Assembly (NCBI GenBank): GCA_951213105.1
Contig: OX578136.1
Coordinates: 74,466,730-74,530,729 of the forward strand
DNA: 64,000 nt
Reading direction: 5' to 3'
DNA from: Amaurobius ferox
Taxonomy: Eukaryota > Arthropoda > Arachnida > Araneae > Amaurobiidae
Part shown: positions 11,367-23,097 of the stretch, piece after piece
Numbering within the stretch: the stretch's first letter is position 1
How the letters are laid out: every line of letters starts with the position of its first letter
Notes under the pieces: generated by a model
The model's input: only the letters and a program-made list of their open reading frames with translations
What the model was told of the DNA's origin: nothing
Database searches by the model: none
Position numbers and translations under genes: made by a program

Positions 11367-13100
11367 ATTTCGCGGGCTGTGGTTAGGCTGCCTGCACAGA
11401 ATACTATTAGTCTGTGGCCAAGAGCGCGCCAACCCTCGTTTTGGTCTATCTCTAATGGCCGCCGCGAAAACGAAACTATCGAGAGTGGCAGATCTGTATA
11501 TTAGTCTGTGGTCTGTATATTAGTCTGTGGTCTGTATATTAGTCTGTGGTCTGTATATTAGTATGTGGTCTGTATATTAGTCTGTGGCTGCCTGCATGTG
11601 CGGTCGCGAAGAGAGGTGCAGTAGGAAACCTGCAAGTGGGCTTCCGTCAAATTAGTCGGACGTTTCTCTTCCGGTGGAAAGTAGCGTTATATTCCGTTTA
11701 GGTCGATATGCTGACTGCATTATGCAAGCATAAGAAATATTTATATATTTTTAAATTCAAACCCTTTTTTATAGCTATGTTGTGTAATATATGTTTGACT
11801 TAAGAATAAATACTTTAAAAAGTATGTAATAATGAAAATAATTTCAATAAAATCAAAGCCCTCAATTCCCTCCTTTTATATGTATATAAGAGGAAAAAAT
11901 TCCATTTTTCAAGATCTATTTTAATGTTATATATGCATTAGTGAGATCTAAAAATAGTATATTTTTAAATATTTTCTTTCTTGATAAAGAAAAGTTATAA
12001 AATAATTATGTTTTATCTATAACAGGAATTTTTTAATGATAAATTTAAAACATTACACAAAAGGAATAGCAGGGGAAAAAATTTAAAATTCTTAAAACGT
12101 AAATTATTAAATATAATAAGAGTAATTTATTAAATTATAAGAACAAATTTAAAAATGCTTTTGAAAAATATATTATTAAATGTTATATTAGAATTCGTTT
12201 TGAATACTTACAGATGGGAAACCTTTTTGCCACTTATGAAAAAAATTAAATTAATAGCAAAAAGAAAAAAATAATTTACTTAGTTTATTGCATACATAAA
12301 AAATGCATTATTAAATAATTGAAAAAATGAAAAACCGGTTTATAATTAAATATTTTTTAATATATTATAGTATATAATATTAAAAATTATTAAAAAAAAA
12401 TAGCTGCTTGTAATTGAATGGTTGAATATTATGAAATGGAAGCGACATTTTGCTGAAAGATAAGTTAAGCACAAATTTAGTGCTATTAAATCATATTCCT
12501 TCACTAGGAGTACTTTCGTGAATATTTTATATTTTTCTAATAAAGCACACACATGCAGGTCCGTGGAAAGCGGGGGGGGGGGGGGGAGTAAGGGGCCTCT
12601 CCGGGCCCCCGTCCCCTCATATGTGTACCTAATTTTTCCTGTCTGGGCTGGGTTCCCCAGCATACCGGAAGGGGGGGGGGCTCAAGCTCGGGTCTATTAA
12701 TTAGAATATTTTTATGATCAAATACTTCTTATCAAGTTCTTTAAAAAGTTTAGTAAGATTATTATATTTTATTTTCAGAAAAATAAAAGTGGAAAAAAGG
12801 AATCGCTTCATTCTTCAAGCTCTATTTTAATGCTATATATACATTTGTAGGAACTAGAAACCGTAAAATTCGACTCTTTTATCGGTAATTTATTTTTAAA
12901 TATATTTGAAGAATTCCAATTTAAATAACCCTGTCGTCTAACGTTAGTGAGCGAAATATAATTCCGCCGTCAGACAACAAATATCCGGTTAATCTGACGG
13001 TAGCCCACTGGCAGGTAGCTCAATGCGCGTCCGCACTTGACGGCAGCCAAATTATATCGTTTCCGCAACCGCACTTGCAGGTTGCCTAACCACTTCGAAT
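11367..13100. mobile_element. Non-autonomous element with ~150-200 bp inverted terminal repeats
   Basis: The left arm (11367-11396 and 11586-11720) and right arm (about 12955-13100, reverse complement) share GTGGTTAGGC, ACCTGCA-AGTG, TGCGGT-GCG and later TCCGTCAAATTA-like blocks in the same order. The interior is very AT-rich, with a diverged direct repeat of CTATTTTAATGCTATATATA-type sequence (near 11920 and 12820). There is a G-run near 12570-12585, and no transposase. The left arm is interrupted by a 189-bp insertion (11397-11585). Confidence 0.5.
11397..11585 (+). repeat. Insertion flanked by 11-bp repeats, carrying five 19-bp tandem units
   Basis: GGCTGCCTGCA occurs at 11386-11396 and 11586-11596, bracketing 189 bp. 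From about 11493 the insert holds five near-identical copies of TCTGTATATTAGTCTGTGG. It begins with a palindrome-like CACAGA-ATACTATTAG-TCTGTG, also found expanded at 26205-26235. Confidence 0.6.
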
Positions 13101-13388
13101 TTCGCGCATGCCGGTTGAGTTTACATGTGACGTCACGTGCCCATGCTCTTCTTCTTCAAGGTTTCGATTAAAACCGACTTTTTACGGCAGCACTGCTCAC
13201 TGTCTCTATCTATTTCTTGAGTTCCTAGTCAAGTGGCAGGTGTCCTGTCATCATTTAGTTAGCCATTATCTGTTAGTTGTTATGTTGGGAAGTTACCTAG
13301 TAGTAATCAGTGCCAAATCTCTGACTCATGCATTTTAAAGTTTTTGATCACCTCTGCTATTTCGATGCAGAATGCAAATTAGTTTGGC
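13101..13388. other. Unassigned; upstream of a core promoter
   Basis: GC content is higher than the neighbours. GACGTCACGTG near 13129-13139 resembles a CRE/E-box composite. May be promoter-proximal sequence for 13389-13423 or the 3' UTR of the LINE. Confidence 0.3.
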
Positions 13389-13423
13389 TATAAAATGCTC
13401 ACGTTTTCTGACAGCGATCAGTT
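13389..13423 (+). promoter_or_regulatory. Candidate TATA + initiator core promoter
   Basis: TATAAAA at 13389-13395 is followed by TCAGTT at 13418-13423, the arthropod initiator consensus. The +1 adenine would be 13420, 31 nt from the first base of the TATA box, which is the canonical spacing. The transcript would begin AGTTCGCAGCC and run straight into the antisense LINE at 13437. Either a host first exon was interrupted, or the match is chance. Confidence 0.35.
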
Positions 13424-13436
13424 CGCAGCCAGTCTC

Positions 13437-14465
13437 TCAGGCACAAGTCATCTTTTTGACAAAAGAAACAATACTCACTACAGTATGATTGGGTTCCGCA
13501 TACTTTTCCATATGTAAGAGTTCAATTAGGTTTGTGACACTTTGTTTTTGAATTTCCTTCCAGCATTTGTTTCTTTCTGTCTTGTATTTTGGGCAATGTA
13601 TAATAACATGCTCTAATGTCTCCGGTGTATTGCAGCTGGGGCAGTTTGGGTTTATGCTTTTGTCCCATTTCGCTTTTTGGTAGTTAGTAAGAAGTGTTTG
13701 AGTCTGTAATGTCATTAGGATTGTGGCTTCTCTTCGGGATTTTGCAAGTTTAAAATATTGCGCATGGTAAGGGCTCATGTAGACGAATTTAGGAAAATGT
13801 TGGGATTGTTTCCATCGTGTGTTCCAGGTCTCTTTCATTCTAGCTTTTACCAGTTTCTTTATGTCTCCATAAGTGCAAACACTCCAAGTAGGGCAAGTTT
13901 TGTTATTGGCAGCGTATTTTGCTTTTCTGTCCGCCTTCTCGTTCTGCGCGATTCCTTTATGTCCTAGTACCCATACTATCGTTATCTGGGTTTCTTCTGT
14001 ATGCGCTATTAGTTTTTCGTATGTGTATTTTATGAGTTCATCTGATTTCTGACTTGCATTTTTGATGGCTTCTATAACACTTAAGCTGTCTGTAAGTATT
14101 GTATACTTCCGGTGACTCTCTATGAGGAAGTCAACCGTCTACGTTAGTGCTGCCAGCTCAGCAGTGAATATTGAGACGAAGTTCGGTAATCTTATACTAC
14201 GTTCTGTGGTGTTATTTTCGTATATTCCAAATCCCACTCCGTTTTTATTCTTTGGTCCATCTATTCCTATCCATATCTCCTCCGGGTTAGTTTGCATGTA
14301 CTTTTCAAATAGTAGAGGGATCTCCTCGGGTAAGGCGTTTTGAAAATCAAGGCCTTTTTCTTTGATCTCGAGTTTGGAGGTTTTCCATGGTGGAGCTTCA
14401 TTGTAATTCAATTTATGCTGGGCCTCGAGTTTCTCATTCTTAATAATCTTGACGATGTTGGTCAC
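13437..14465 (-). pseudogene. LINE ORF2 C-terminus: RNase H and Cys/His domain, one stop
   Basis: Continues ORF2 in another frame (a frameshift near 14440-14500). RNase H residues appear in order: the first acidic residue in WIGIDGPK, the glutamate in FTAELAAL, TDSLSVIEA, and GHKGIAQNEKADRKAK. One TAG (14136-14138) interrupts the frame just after AELAALT. The C-terminus (CPSCNTPETLEHVIIHC) is the Cys-Cys-His-Cys tail common to such LINEs. It ends at TGA 13437-13439. Confidence 0.85.
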
Positions 14466-17106
14466 CTTGTTTAGTGCCCAATAAATTTCTTTTCTTCTTA
14501 TTTTGTTCAGTTTTTTCTAGAATTTTTTGGGCGAATCCTTGACCGCCTCTGGCTATTTCTTGTTTTAAAAGGATTTTTTCAAGTTTTTCTATCTTACGCA
14601 GCTCGTATTCAGGAATATTGCTCTCTATTCTTATGACTTCCACAGCGGTATACTTCGGGACCCCTAATACGAGTCGGATTGCTGCATTTTCGATTATCTT
14701 GTATTTATTCATATTTGTGGCAGTTTCTTCTAATCTGGCTGAATTCACGTAATCGATTTGGGCCGTCACAACTTGTCTAACAATTTGTACAAGGATTTTT
14801 GTTTGAAGACCTCTAGTATGGCTGGCTAACATTTTTAACGTTCCGATGGCTTTATCTACCTTCTTGGTGGTTTCTTCTTGGTGGTTTCTTCTTGGTGTCT
14901 TCCATTTCCATTTCTCAGTGATCATGAGGCCCAGAATCTTCATTTCGCAGACCCAGTTGATTGTTTTTCCCGACATAATTATATTTGGTTTTTGAACTCT
15001 CCTCTTTGCGGATATGTTTATCATTTTTGTTTTCTCAGTCGAAAAGGACATTTCCCATTCTGCTCCCCATTTTTCTATTTTCAGGATTGCGCTTTGTAGT
15101 TTTGTTAAGCACATGGATTCTTCTATATCCTTTACAATTAAGGTGGTGTCATCCGCATATTGATATAGGCTGCCGTATTCTTTTATTTTTTCTCCAATGT
15201 CAGACATGTAGATATTAAATAAGAATGGGGAAAGTACCGATTCCTGGGGAAGTCCAGTATTTATGTTCTTCGGATCCGATTCTTCACCTCTCCATCTTAC
15301 CTTTACCGTTCTTTTTAGCAGGAATTCTTTTAGCCACTGAACTATGTATTCTTCACATCCTTTTTTGAGTAGTTTTCTCAATAGCTTTTCTATGTTGATG
15401 TTGTCGTACGCACTTTTTATGACTATTGAGAGCAGTATAGTGTATTTGTTATTTGCTCTGGAGCTTCGAATTTTCTGGCATATATCAAAAAGGGTTTTCT
15501 CGGTGTCTGTTCCTGGTCGAAATCCATAAATATATTTGGAAAAAATTTTCTCATTGGTAGCCCACCATTGAAGCCTTTCTAACAGGATTTTTTGTACCGT
15601 TTTCGTTACACAAGAGGTCAGAGCTATTGGTCGATAGCTTCTTATGTTATTTTTTTCTTTATTGTTTTTGTAGATAGGAATGATAGTTGCAGTTTTCCAG
15701 CTTTTAGGAATGCAGTGTTGCATTATTGATTTGTTGATTATTTTTGTGATCCAGGCTTGTGTCTTTCTGCTACACTTTTTTAACATTTTCCCACTGATTT
15801 CGTCCGGACCTGGGGTTTTTTCTTTGAGTTTCTGAATCGCCTTTGTAACTTCGTCTATAGTCACCTGTGGGAACTGTGTTACATCTGACTTCATTCTGCT
15901 GATTTCGTATGTTTTACTTTTTCCTTCGGTGAAGTAGCTAGCAAATGCATTCGCCTGATTGGCAGGATCTATTATTTCTTTTCCTTTATATTCTATGATC
16001 CAATGGCTATCTTCTGGTATGATGTTCTTCCATTTCTTAAAGTTATTAAAGATGTTGTAGTATTCTTTGGGGGTTTGAATCGTTTGGAATTTTTGATTCC
16101 AGAATTGTTCTTTTGCAGTTCGTATAGTTTTTCTGTATTTTGCCAGGTTCTTCATGTATTCTATCCATGTCTCATCGCGCAAGTCTCTTATTGCCTTTGC
16201 ATAAAATCTTACCAGGGCCCTCTGTTTCGCACATTTCTGCGTCCACCATTCTGCCTGTTCTTTTCGCTCAAAATATCTTATCTCCCTCTCACTTTTCTTT
16301 AGTGCTAATTTCATTTCTTGATTTAAGTTCTTATATTCCGTTTCCAGGTCTTCGTCATAAGTTGAGTTTATAGCTATGTCCAACTCGCGAGTATACTTTT
16401 CCCAGTTAAAGTAATTTTTCCGATTTGTTTTCCGATTGGTTTTCTTTTTAGGGCTCTCATTGAAGGATCTTATCACTATCGGGAAATGATCGCTCCCGTA
16501 AGTGATTTCCAGTGTATTCCAGTTAAATTGGTAAGCTACTTAAGGAGTCATGATGGTTAAGTCGATTCCTGAAGTTGTTCTAAGATTTCTTTGATACGTT
16601 TCTTTGTCTTTGTTTATAAGGGCACAGTTGTTTTCTCGAATTCATTTTTGAAGTCTTTCCCCGCTGATATTAGATTTGTTGTTGCCTTTGCCTATAATTC
16701 TGGCATTCATATCACCATATAAAATGGTGTTCAGTTCCATAATGGTTTCCAGCCTCTCCAGCTCTTCTGCCTTTAGGGTTTTCGGTTTCCTGTAAATGTT
16801 AATTATTTTGTATTCTTTTCCCTCCATAATCACTTTGATTTTTTGGCATTCCAGAGTACCTTCGTTGTCTTGTCCAATCTCTACCGTTTTGTAACTTAGT
16901 TCATTTTTTATTGCTATAAGTAACCCGCCTCCAATAGAGGGGAATTCCCTATTTTTTTGGCAGATCTTGTATCCTTTTAATTGAACTGTTCTTTTGAGCC
17001 ACGTTTCTTGTAGGGCCACGATATGGGGCTGGTGCTCCTCAATCAGTTTTTGTAGGCTAGCAAGGTTAGCCATAAATCCCCTAACGTTCCATTGGAGGAT
17101 AATCAT
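14440..17106 (-). pseudogene. LINE ORF2: endonuclease and reverse transcriptase, inactivated
   Basis: Starts at MIILQWNVRG (ATG 17106), the usual opening of an AP-type endonuclease. Endonuclease landmarks follow: QPHIVALQETWL, YGDMNAR and, past two in-frame stops (TGA 16642-16644 and a TAA near 16553), the catalytic GSDHFPI. The same frame continues into RT from 16476: RSYRPIALTS, YGFRPGTDTEKT, SAYDNI, GLPQESVLSPFLFN and the catalytic YADD (15148-15159). Two key residues are altered. The motif A aspartate before SAYD is replaced (IVIKSAYD where DIKSAYD-like is usual), and GLPQG is GLPQE. The element could not retrotranspose with this protein. The frame ends at 14440, after a frameshift relative to RNase H. 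Confidence 0.88.
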
Positions 17107-17548
17107 ATTAGCCAATTGAAGAGAATCAAGTTGAGAGGAATAAAGAAGGGCTTCCAAAGGCAGACTTATGCCCACGGAAGGAGCGGAACTCGCTTCCCCA
17201 AAAAATGCGAAAGCCGAAATGAAAAAGAAGTTCTCGAAAACTTTTCGAGGCACCGAAGCAAAAAAGAATCCGGGAAATAAAAATTACTTGACACCAGAAA
17301 AGTTCCCGTCCACAGAAAAGCCGGGATCTAAAGAGACTTGATCCGAAAACGAAGAGCTACTTGAAGCACTTTAATTAAAAGGACCGGGCTTGTGCCCCCT
17401 TTCTGACCTTTTCTTGTGTTCCTTATTATTTGAATCCTTGGTATCTTCTATTGTTTTTAGGGTTTTGTGTAGTCTTTTTGCTGTGGCAATGTTCACCTTT
17501 TGTTCTCTGTTAGTGCTTTTTAAAATCCTCACAAATTCCTCGTGCTCT

Positions 17549-18643
17549 TTATTTTTGGTCTCTATATGGGCGCTTATTCTTTTTTATTTCGTTGTCTAGC
17601 AGAACGACAGTAATTTGCAATTGTTCTACTATCTCTATCAGCTGTTCTACCTTCTCCAGTATTCCTTGTGGTTTCTCTTTGACTTCTATTTTCTCCACTT
17701 CTTTATCTTGGTTCTGAGGTTGTAATATTTCAGCGAATGTTTTCTTTCGGGTGATTTCTCTAACTTCTCTGAGGGGAATTTTGTCTCTCTTGGCTATTTT
17801 ATGTATATTCATCTCCTTTTTATATTCTTCGCATCCTTTGCTGTTGGCAAGGTGCTCCTCCCCACATCTGAAACACTTCGCAGTAACTGTCACACAGTCT
17901 TCTAGTCCATGATTTTCTCCGCACTTGGGGCATTTTATTATTCCTCTACATGTCCGCATTAAATGGCCGTATTTGAGGCATTTCTCGCAGATTCGAGGAT
18001 AGTCTATGAAAGGAGAAACTCTGATTCCCATCCAACATATATTCACAGTGTCTCTTTCCTTCTTTCCTGTTTCACTGATTAACACTGTCGTTATTGGCTC
18101 TTGGGAGCCTGGTTTCGTGAATCTGGTCACTCTTAAGCAGCGGATACCTTCTTCTTTTAATTCGTCGTATATTTCTTGGTTAGATATTCCAATTGGAACC
18201 CCTCTAAGTAATTGTTTAGTACAGATGGAATCTTCAATAAGTTTAGTCTCTGTCTCTATTCCGCACAATTGAGAAATACTTAACACACTTACTGCACACT
18301 CTTTATTTTCTGTTGTTATAATAATGTTTTGGTTTCTTGTTATGCTTAGCTCTTTTACTCTTCTTCCTTCCGTATGGGTTTCCAGTTCTATTTTCAGTTA
18401 TCGGGGGTGATTAACCACTATCCTCCCACTTTTCCCACGTATTTTAATTCCAAACAGTTGAACTCCATTTTTTGCCGCAAGATTTACTTTTTCTTCATCA
18501 GATAATTCAGCGGTAAAGCTGTTGTCTCTTCTAGGGTAATCCGCCGTTTCCACATCTACAACATTGGCCACGTTGTCTATATCCATGCTGGTGCTACATG
18601 CTGGTCGCCCCTTCAGCGACGTCATGAGCACAGCTTTCCTCAA
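17549..18643 (-). pseudogene. LINE ORF1 (gag-like) with one in-frame stop
   Basis: The frame runs from an ATG at 18643 to a stop at 17549 and is broken only by a TAA at about 18398-18400. The C-terminal half carries three zinc knuckles typical of LINE gag proteins: CEKCLKYGHLMRTC (C-x2-C-x4-H-x4-C), CPKCGENHGLEDC (C-x2-C-x3-H-x4-C) and CFRCGEEHLANSKGC (C-x2-C-x3-H-x6-C). These bind nucleic acid in the RNP. A charged segment and a possible coiled coil (EKVEQLIEIVEQLQITVVLL) follow. It lies about 440 bp upstream of the ORF2 start on the same strand. One stop in a ~365-codon frame indicates a fairly recent loss of function. Confidence 0.85.
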
Positions 18644-18680
18644 GAGGAAAAATTAAAGTAAATACACGACCTTGGTCGTA

Positions 18681-19488
18681 CAAAATATAAACAAATCAAC
18701 TTCGTAAAACTAAACAGTTGCAAATTCACAAAAACTAAACACCAGCTTTTATCAAGATAACGCTAACTCGCTAAAGAAAATAATTCCACGTCTTCTCAAT
18801 TTCCCCCCTCTGCCATTTTATAATAATCACCAAATATTATCTGCCCATGCTCTATATCTAAGAATTACCAAAGCGTTACTGAAATGTTTAGTTTCAAACC
18901 CTCAAAATATACTTTTTAATATTTTTTTCAAAATTTCAAATTATGGATCAAGGGTCAGCAATCTTTCCACATTGTTAATTTATACTTTTAACATTTTATA
19001 TTAACTTAAATTTAATTTCTCAGCAGGTATTGATGTTCAACAGTATTGGTACAATTAATTTTGAAAAACCAAATTATAGAGTTACTGAAAAATATTTTTT
19101 TTTATTTTTAGCGACCAATTAAACTTTTCGATTAAAAGGCTGTGAATTGCTAAATTCACCAATGGCTATTAATTTAATTGGATGATGCATTCATGATTTT
19201 CATTTATGAGCTTTTAAATGTTTTGAGCTGTTAAATTTTTTGTATACTACATATGTATCAATTAAATATGCTTGGTGTTCATAATTTGATATGCATTTAA
19301 ATTTTGATGTGAAATTTGCAATTCAATCATTTTCTCTTTTAACTTTGCAAGAATATTCTAAATAACTTTCACTGTGAATTATGCAATTTATAAGTGTAGT
19401 TTAAACATGATACCATATATACAAGTGAAATTAGATTATGACTTAAATTATAATTTCATTGGATAGTTTGTCTGAAAGTGAAAATAAA
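18681..19488. other. AT-rich spacer, nothing assigned
   Basis: The first part (to about 18830) may be the LINE 5' UTR. The rest shows no reading frame, RNA or recognised repeat. Confidence 0.4.
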
Positions 19489-20115
19489 TCAAAAGAATTA
19501 TAACCTGGATGCGAAGATAAATGTAATAGGACATGTGGACAAAAGTATCTATTTACTTTGTAATAAAAGTTTAAGAGTTATGCAGCTGTATTATTGTAAC
19601 CAAAAGTGTTCTCTTAAAAACAAATTGCTTATATAAGACACATTGCAAAATAAAGGGATTTCGAAGAAGAGCATGGCACTGAAAAGGGCCACTTTTATTT
19701 CTATAATTTTTATTTAAATCAGTGTCAGACATGTTAGAAAGAAGCAAACAGTCAAATATGAATTGAGATATGCCATCAAAACAAACAAGATGACATAAGA
19801 CAAATCAAAAGAATTATAACCTGGATGCGAGGATAAATGTAATAGAACTTGTGGATTAAAAAAGTATCTATTTACTTTACTCTATAATGAAAGTTTAAGA
19901 GTTATGCAGCTGTATTTTTGCAACCAAAAGGGCGCTCTAAAAAACAAATTGATTATATAAAACATATTGCAAAATAAAATCATTGCGAAGAAGAGCATGG
20001 CCCTGAAAAGGGCCGTTTGTTTCTATAATTTTTATTTAAGTCAGTATCGGACATGTTAGAGTGAAGCAAACAGTCAAATATTAATTGAGATATGTGATCA
20101 AAACAAACAAGATGG
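19489..20115 (+). repeat. 316-bp tandem duplication (two copies)
   Basis: The block beginning TCAAAAGAATTATAACCTGG recurs at 19489 and 19805. Both copies carry AAGAAGAGCATGG and AACAAACAAGATG late in the unit. About 90% similar by eye. No coding frame. Confidence 0.7.
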
Positions 20116-20826
20116 CGTTCACGCATGCGCAGAAATATTTACAAATCCGAAATTTGCTGCTGCAGCGTTTTTGATAAATTGAGAATCCGCGTCTGTGGAT
20201 CAACAGCGCTTATTCACTGCAATGCACTCCCGGGAAAATGCACCACGTGATAACTACGTCAGGCGCGAATTTTATCTGACCTTGTGGCGGCAGTTGAATG
20301 ATGAGAGGTCTTTGTTTTCTGCATGCGGAAATTTACAGTTCAATTAGTCTATGCGCGATTTTGATATTGAAAACACACACAGACACACATACACAAACAC
20401 ATACAGACACACAAACACATACAGACACACACACACAGATATATATATATATATATATATAATTTCTAATTTATTTGATTATTAATCATTTTTAATACTT
20501 TTTCCTATTATATTATTTATTTATTTTCTATTTAAAGTATTTTCAAAGCTATCAAACTACTAGTATTACGAGTTACTTCTGCTTTTATTAGATGAGAGAA
20601 TGTCAAAAATATTGCACTATCAAGAACATAGTGTGGTAATTGTAGGAGGGAGTCAACCTTGTGGTCAAACTAAAGTATAAGACGGAAAAAATTGACATGC
20701 TTAATGTTCACATTTGTGACTTTAAACGTCCAGGGGAGGGTAAACGACCCCCTTACACTCCCCTGTGGGCGCCCATGGCAGTCCTCAACGGGCTCCTATT
20801 GCATGAGCTCCCTGCTTGATGCTATT

Positions 20827-21560
20827 GCCCTCAGGACAGAACCTAACGGAGCCGAAGTTTCGATTTCCTCGGGGGCAGTAAACAGTCTTTCTAGACCCTC
20901 CAAAAGTCTCTGTGATATAAGAGGCCGAAACATTGCACACTTGCCATGGGATTGGGCGCGATAGCCCAGTGGTTAGCGCGCGGGAATTGCTATGGGAGCT
21001 CATGGCAAGAACGCGCATAGAACTAATTCCAAGGGTGACAAACTCAAGGATGAGGCGTTCCATATTGACTTGCTTGTAATCTACATTTATATCTTTAAAT
21101 GTACACGGTATGATAAATTCCATCAAGCGTTCTCTTATGGGCGCACATGGCAAGGACACCCGTAGAACTAATTTCATCGGCGATAAACTCAAGGATGAGG
21201 CGTTCAATATCGACTAGATTGAGACTTACATGTCTAACCTTGAACGTCTATGGAAAGGCAAGTGTCATCCTTTCCCTCCACTATGGGCGCCCATGTAACA
21301 TTTTCCAGGAGGGAACTCAAGGATGAAGCGTTCAATATCGCTAGCTTATAACCTACATTTGTAACCTTGAATATCCAGTTCAGCTTAAGTGATCCCTTGC
21401 AGTCCTCTATGGGCTTCTAGCGCATAAGATCCCGTCTTATATATTATTGCCCTCAGGGCAGAACCTAACGGAGCCAAAGTTTCGATTTCCTCAGGGGTAG
21501 TAAACAGTCTTTCCAGACCCTCCAAAAGACTGTGTGACATATAAAAGCTGAAAAATTGCA
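20827..21560 (+). repeat. Secondary module duplicated within the array
   Basis: A ~115-bp block (with CCTAACGGAGCC, AAAGTTTCGATTTCCTC, CAGTCTTTC-AGACCCTCC) occurs at about 20827-20940 and 21449-21560, and in reverse at 24335-24422. It is distinct from the ~190-bp unit and always lies next to it. Confidence 0.6.
20950..20990 (+). repeat. SINE head fragment inside the satellite
   Basis: GGGCGCGATAGCCCAGTGG and the following GTTAGCGCGCGGGAATTG match the 5' part of the full SINE at 21573. Both follow the same satellite sequence (…CCATGG). Confidence 0.7.
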
Positions 21561-21572
21561 CAGTTTCCATGG

Positions 21573-21864
21573 AGTGGGGCACGTCAGCCCAGTGGTTAGC
21601 GAGCGGGAATTGATTGCACTCAGTAGGCCCGGGTTCGATTCCTGCCACTGCCAAGACTGCCGCCGTGTTCACGTGGAGTACGATCACGTTAAGCATGAGT
21701 CTGTAAATCCTTCCGAGAGGTTGGTGATAGGGGAAGGAGGGTACGGTCCCTGTGGATGCCTCCTCCACTGGGTTCCGGATTAAATTGGGTGGCACTGCCC
21801 GGTCGTCCAAACAGATACCTTACATCTTTCTGGTAGATCGGACAGTCTGAGTCTCAACAACAAC
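21573..21864 (+). mobile_element. Full-length tRNA-derived SINE
   Basis: The best complete copy here. The A-box region TCAGCCCAGTGGTTAGCG and the B-box GGTTCGATTCC give a tRNA-type pol III promoter. A conserved body follows (GAGTACGATCACGTTAA, CTTCCGAGAGGTTGG, GTCCCTGTGGATGCCTCC) and a CAACAACAAC tail. Flanked by imperfect ACTTGCCATGG-like repeats. The head resembles several tRNAs and I do not assign an isotype. Confidence 0.85.
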
Positions 21865-23097
21865 ACTTGCCATGGGCGCCCATAGGGATGTTGAACGTCA
21901 CGAATATCAAACTAATGAATACTTACTATACGTCTCGTCCGTGAGATTGTCCCCGCTGGAAAAAGTTCTATTGACGTCCTTACCATGGGCGTCCATAGGG
22001 GAGCATAAGGGAGCACTTGCTTTCCCGTGACCATCAAGGTCTCAAATGTTGGTGTCAAGCTAGTATATATCGTGCGTCTCGTCCTTGTTATGCTCGTGGA
22101 AGAAACTCTATGGACGACCTTGCCATGGGAGCCTATACAAATTTTGAAAGCCACAAACGTAGGCATCAAGGTAATCGATATTGTGCATTTCGTCCTTGAG
22201 TTCACCCCGTTTTAATAAGTTCTATGGCCTCCTTTGCTATGGACGCCCATAACAAGAGCACCCATATAACTTTTACAGGCGGAAAACTGAAGGGTGAGAC
22301 ATACATCGACTAGCTTGATATCTACATCTGTGAACTTGAACGTCGACGGGATAGCAAGTTCCCCCTCAAGACCCCCTATGGGCGCCCATACCAAGAGCGT
22401 TTATAGAACTTATTCCAGCGGGGGGCAAATTCAAGGGCGACAATATCGACTAGCTTGACACCCTGTGGGCAACACCTTATTATCAGCATCTCGTATGGGC
22501 GCCCATGGCAAAGGCGTCAATAGAAATTTTTCAAGGAGGATATACTGAAAGATAAGTAGTACAATGTCTACTAATTTGGTACCTACATTTGTGACCTTGA
22601 CCGTTCACAGTAGGGCAAGTAACCCCTTGCGCTCCCCTACAGGCGCCCATGGTGAGGGCGCCAATAGAGCTTTTACCAGCGGGATAAACACAAGGATGTG
22701 AAGTACAGTATTGATTATATTGACATACAGTATTGATATCTATATTCGAGTATTGTTAATATTATTGCATAAATATTGATAAATGTTATTGTCCCCTATG
22801 GACGCCCATACGAGAGCGTGAGGGGGAACTTACCATCTCGTGAATGTTCAAAGGTAGGTATCAAGCTAGTCGATATTGTACGTCTTACCCTTCAGTTTAC
22901 CCTCTGAAAAAGTTCTATAGGCGCTCTTGCCATGGGCGCCCATAGGGGAGCGTGAGGGCCACTTGTCCTCCCGTGGACGTTCAAGGTCTCAAATGTAGGT
23001 ATCAAGATACTAGATATATTTACCTCTCATCCTTGAATTCTCCTTCCTCCCCATTCCAGGAAAAGTTTTATGAACGCCCTTGAATCTCCCTCCTTTT

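Larger units (their letters stand above)
13437..18680 (-). mobile_element. Near full-length, inactivated non-LTR retrotransposon (I/Jockey-like, with RNase H)
   Basis: Reading on the minus strand, ORF1 (gag, 18643 to 17549) is followed by ORF2 (endonuclease, reverse transcriptase, RNase H and a Cys/His C-terminus; 17106 to 13437). ORF order, three zinc knuckles in ORF1 and an RNase H domain fit the I/Jockey/R1 assemblage; I cannot name the clade. ORF1 has one stop, the endonuclease-RT part has two, there is one frameshift before RNase H and one stop inside it. No target-site duplication or A-tail is evident, so the exact ends are unsure. Confidence 0.85.

Noticed and set aside
11493..11587. 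CRISPR-like array of 19-bp repeats
   Set aside because: Units abut directly, no spacers; a simple minisatellite.
12346..12700. Overlapping frames with poly-Pro or poly-Gly
   Set aside because: Produced by G/C homopolymer runs inside the inverted-terminal-repeat element.
14878..18272. Plus-strand frames across the LINE
   Set aside because: Shadows of the minus-strand gag and reverse transcriptase frames, which carry the recognisable motifs.
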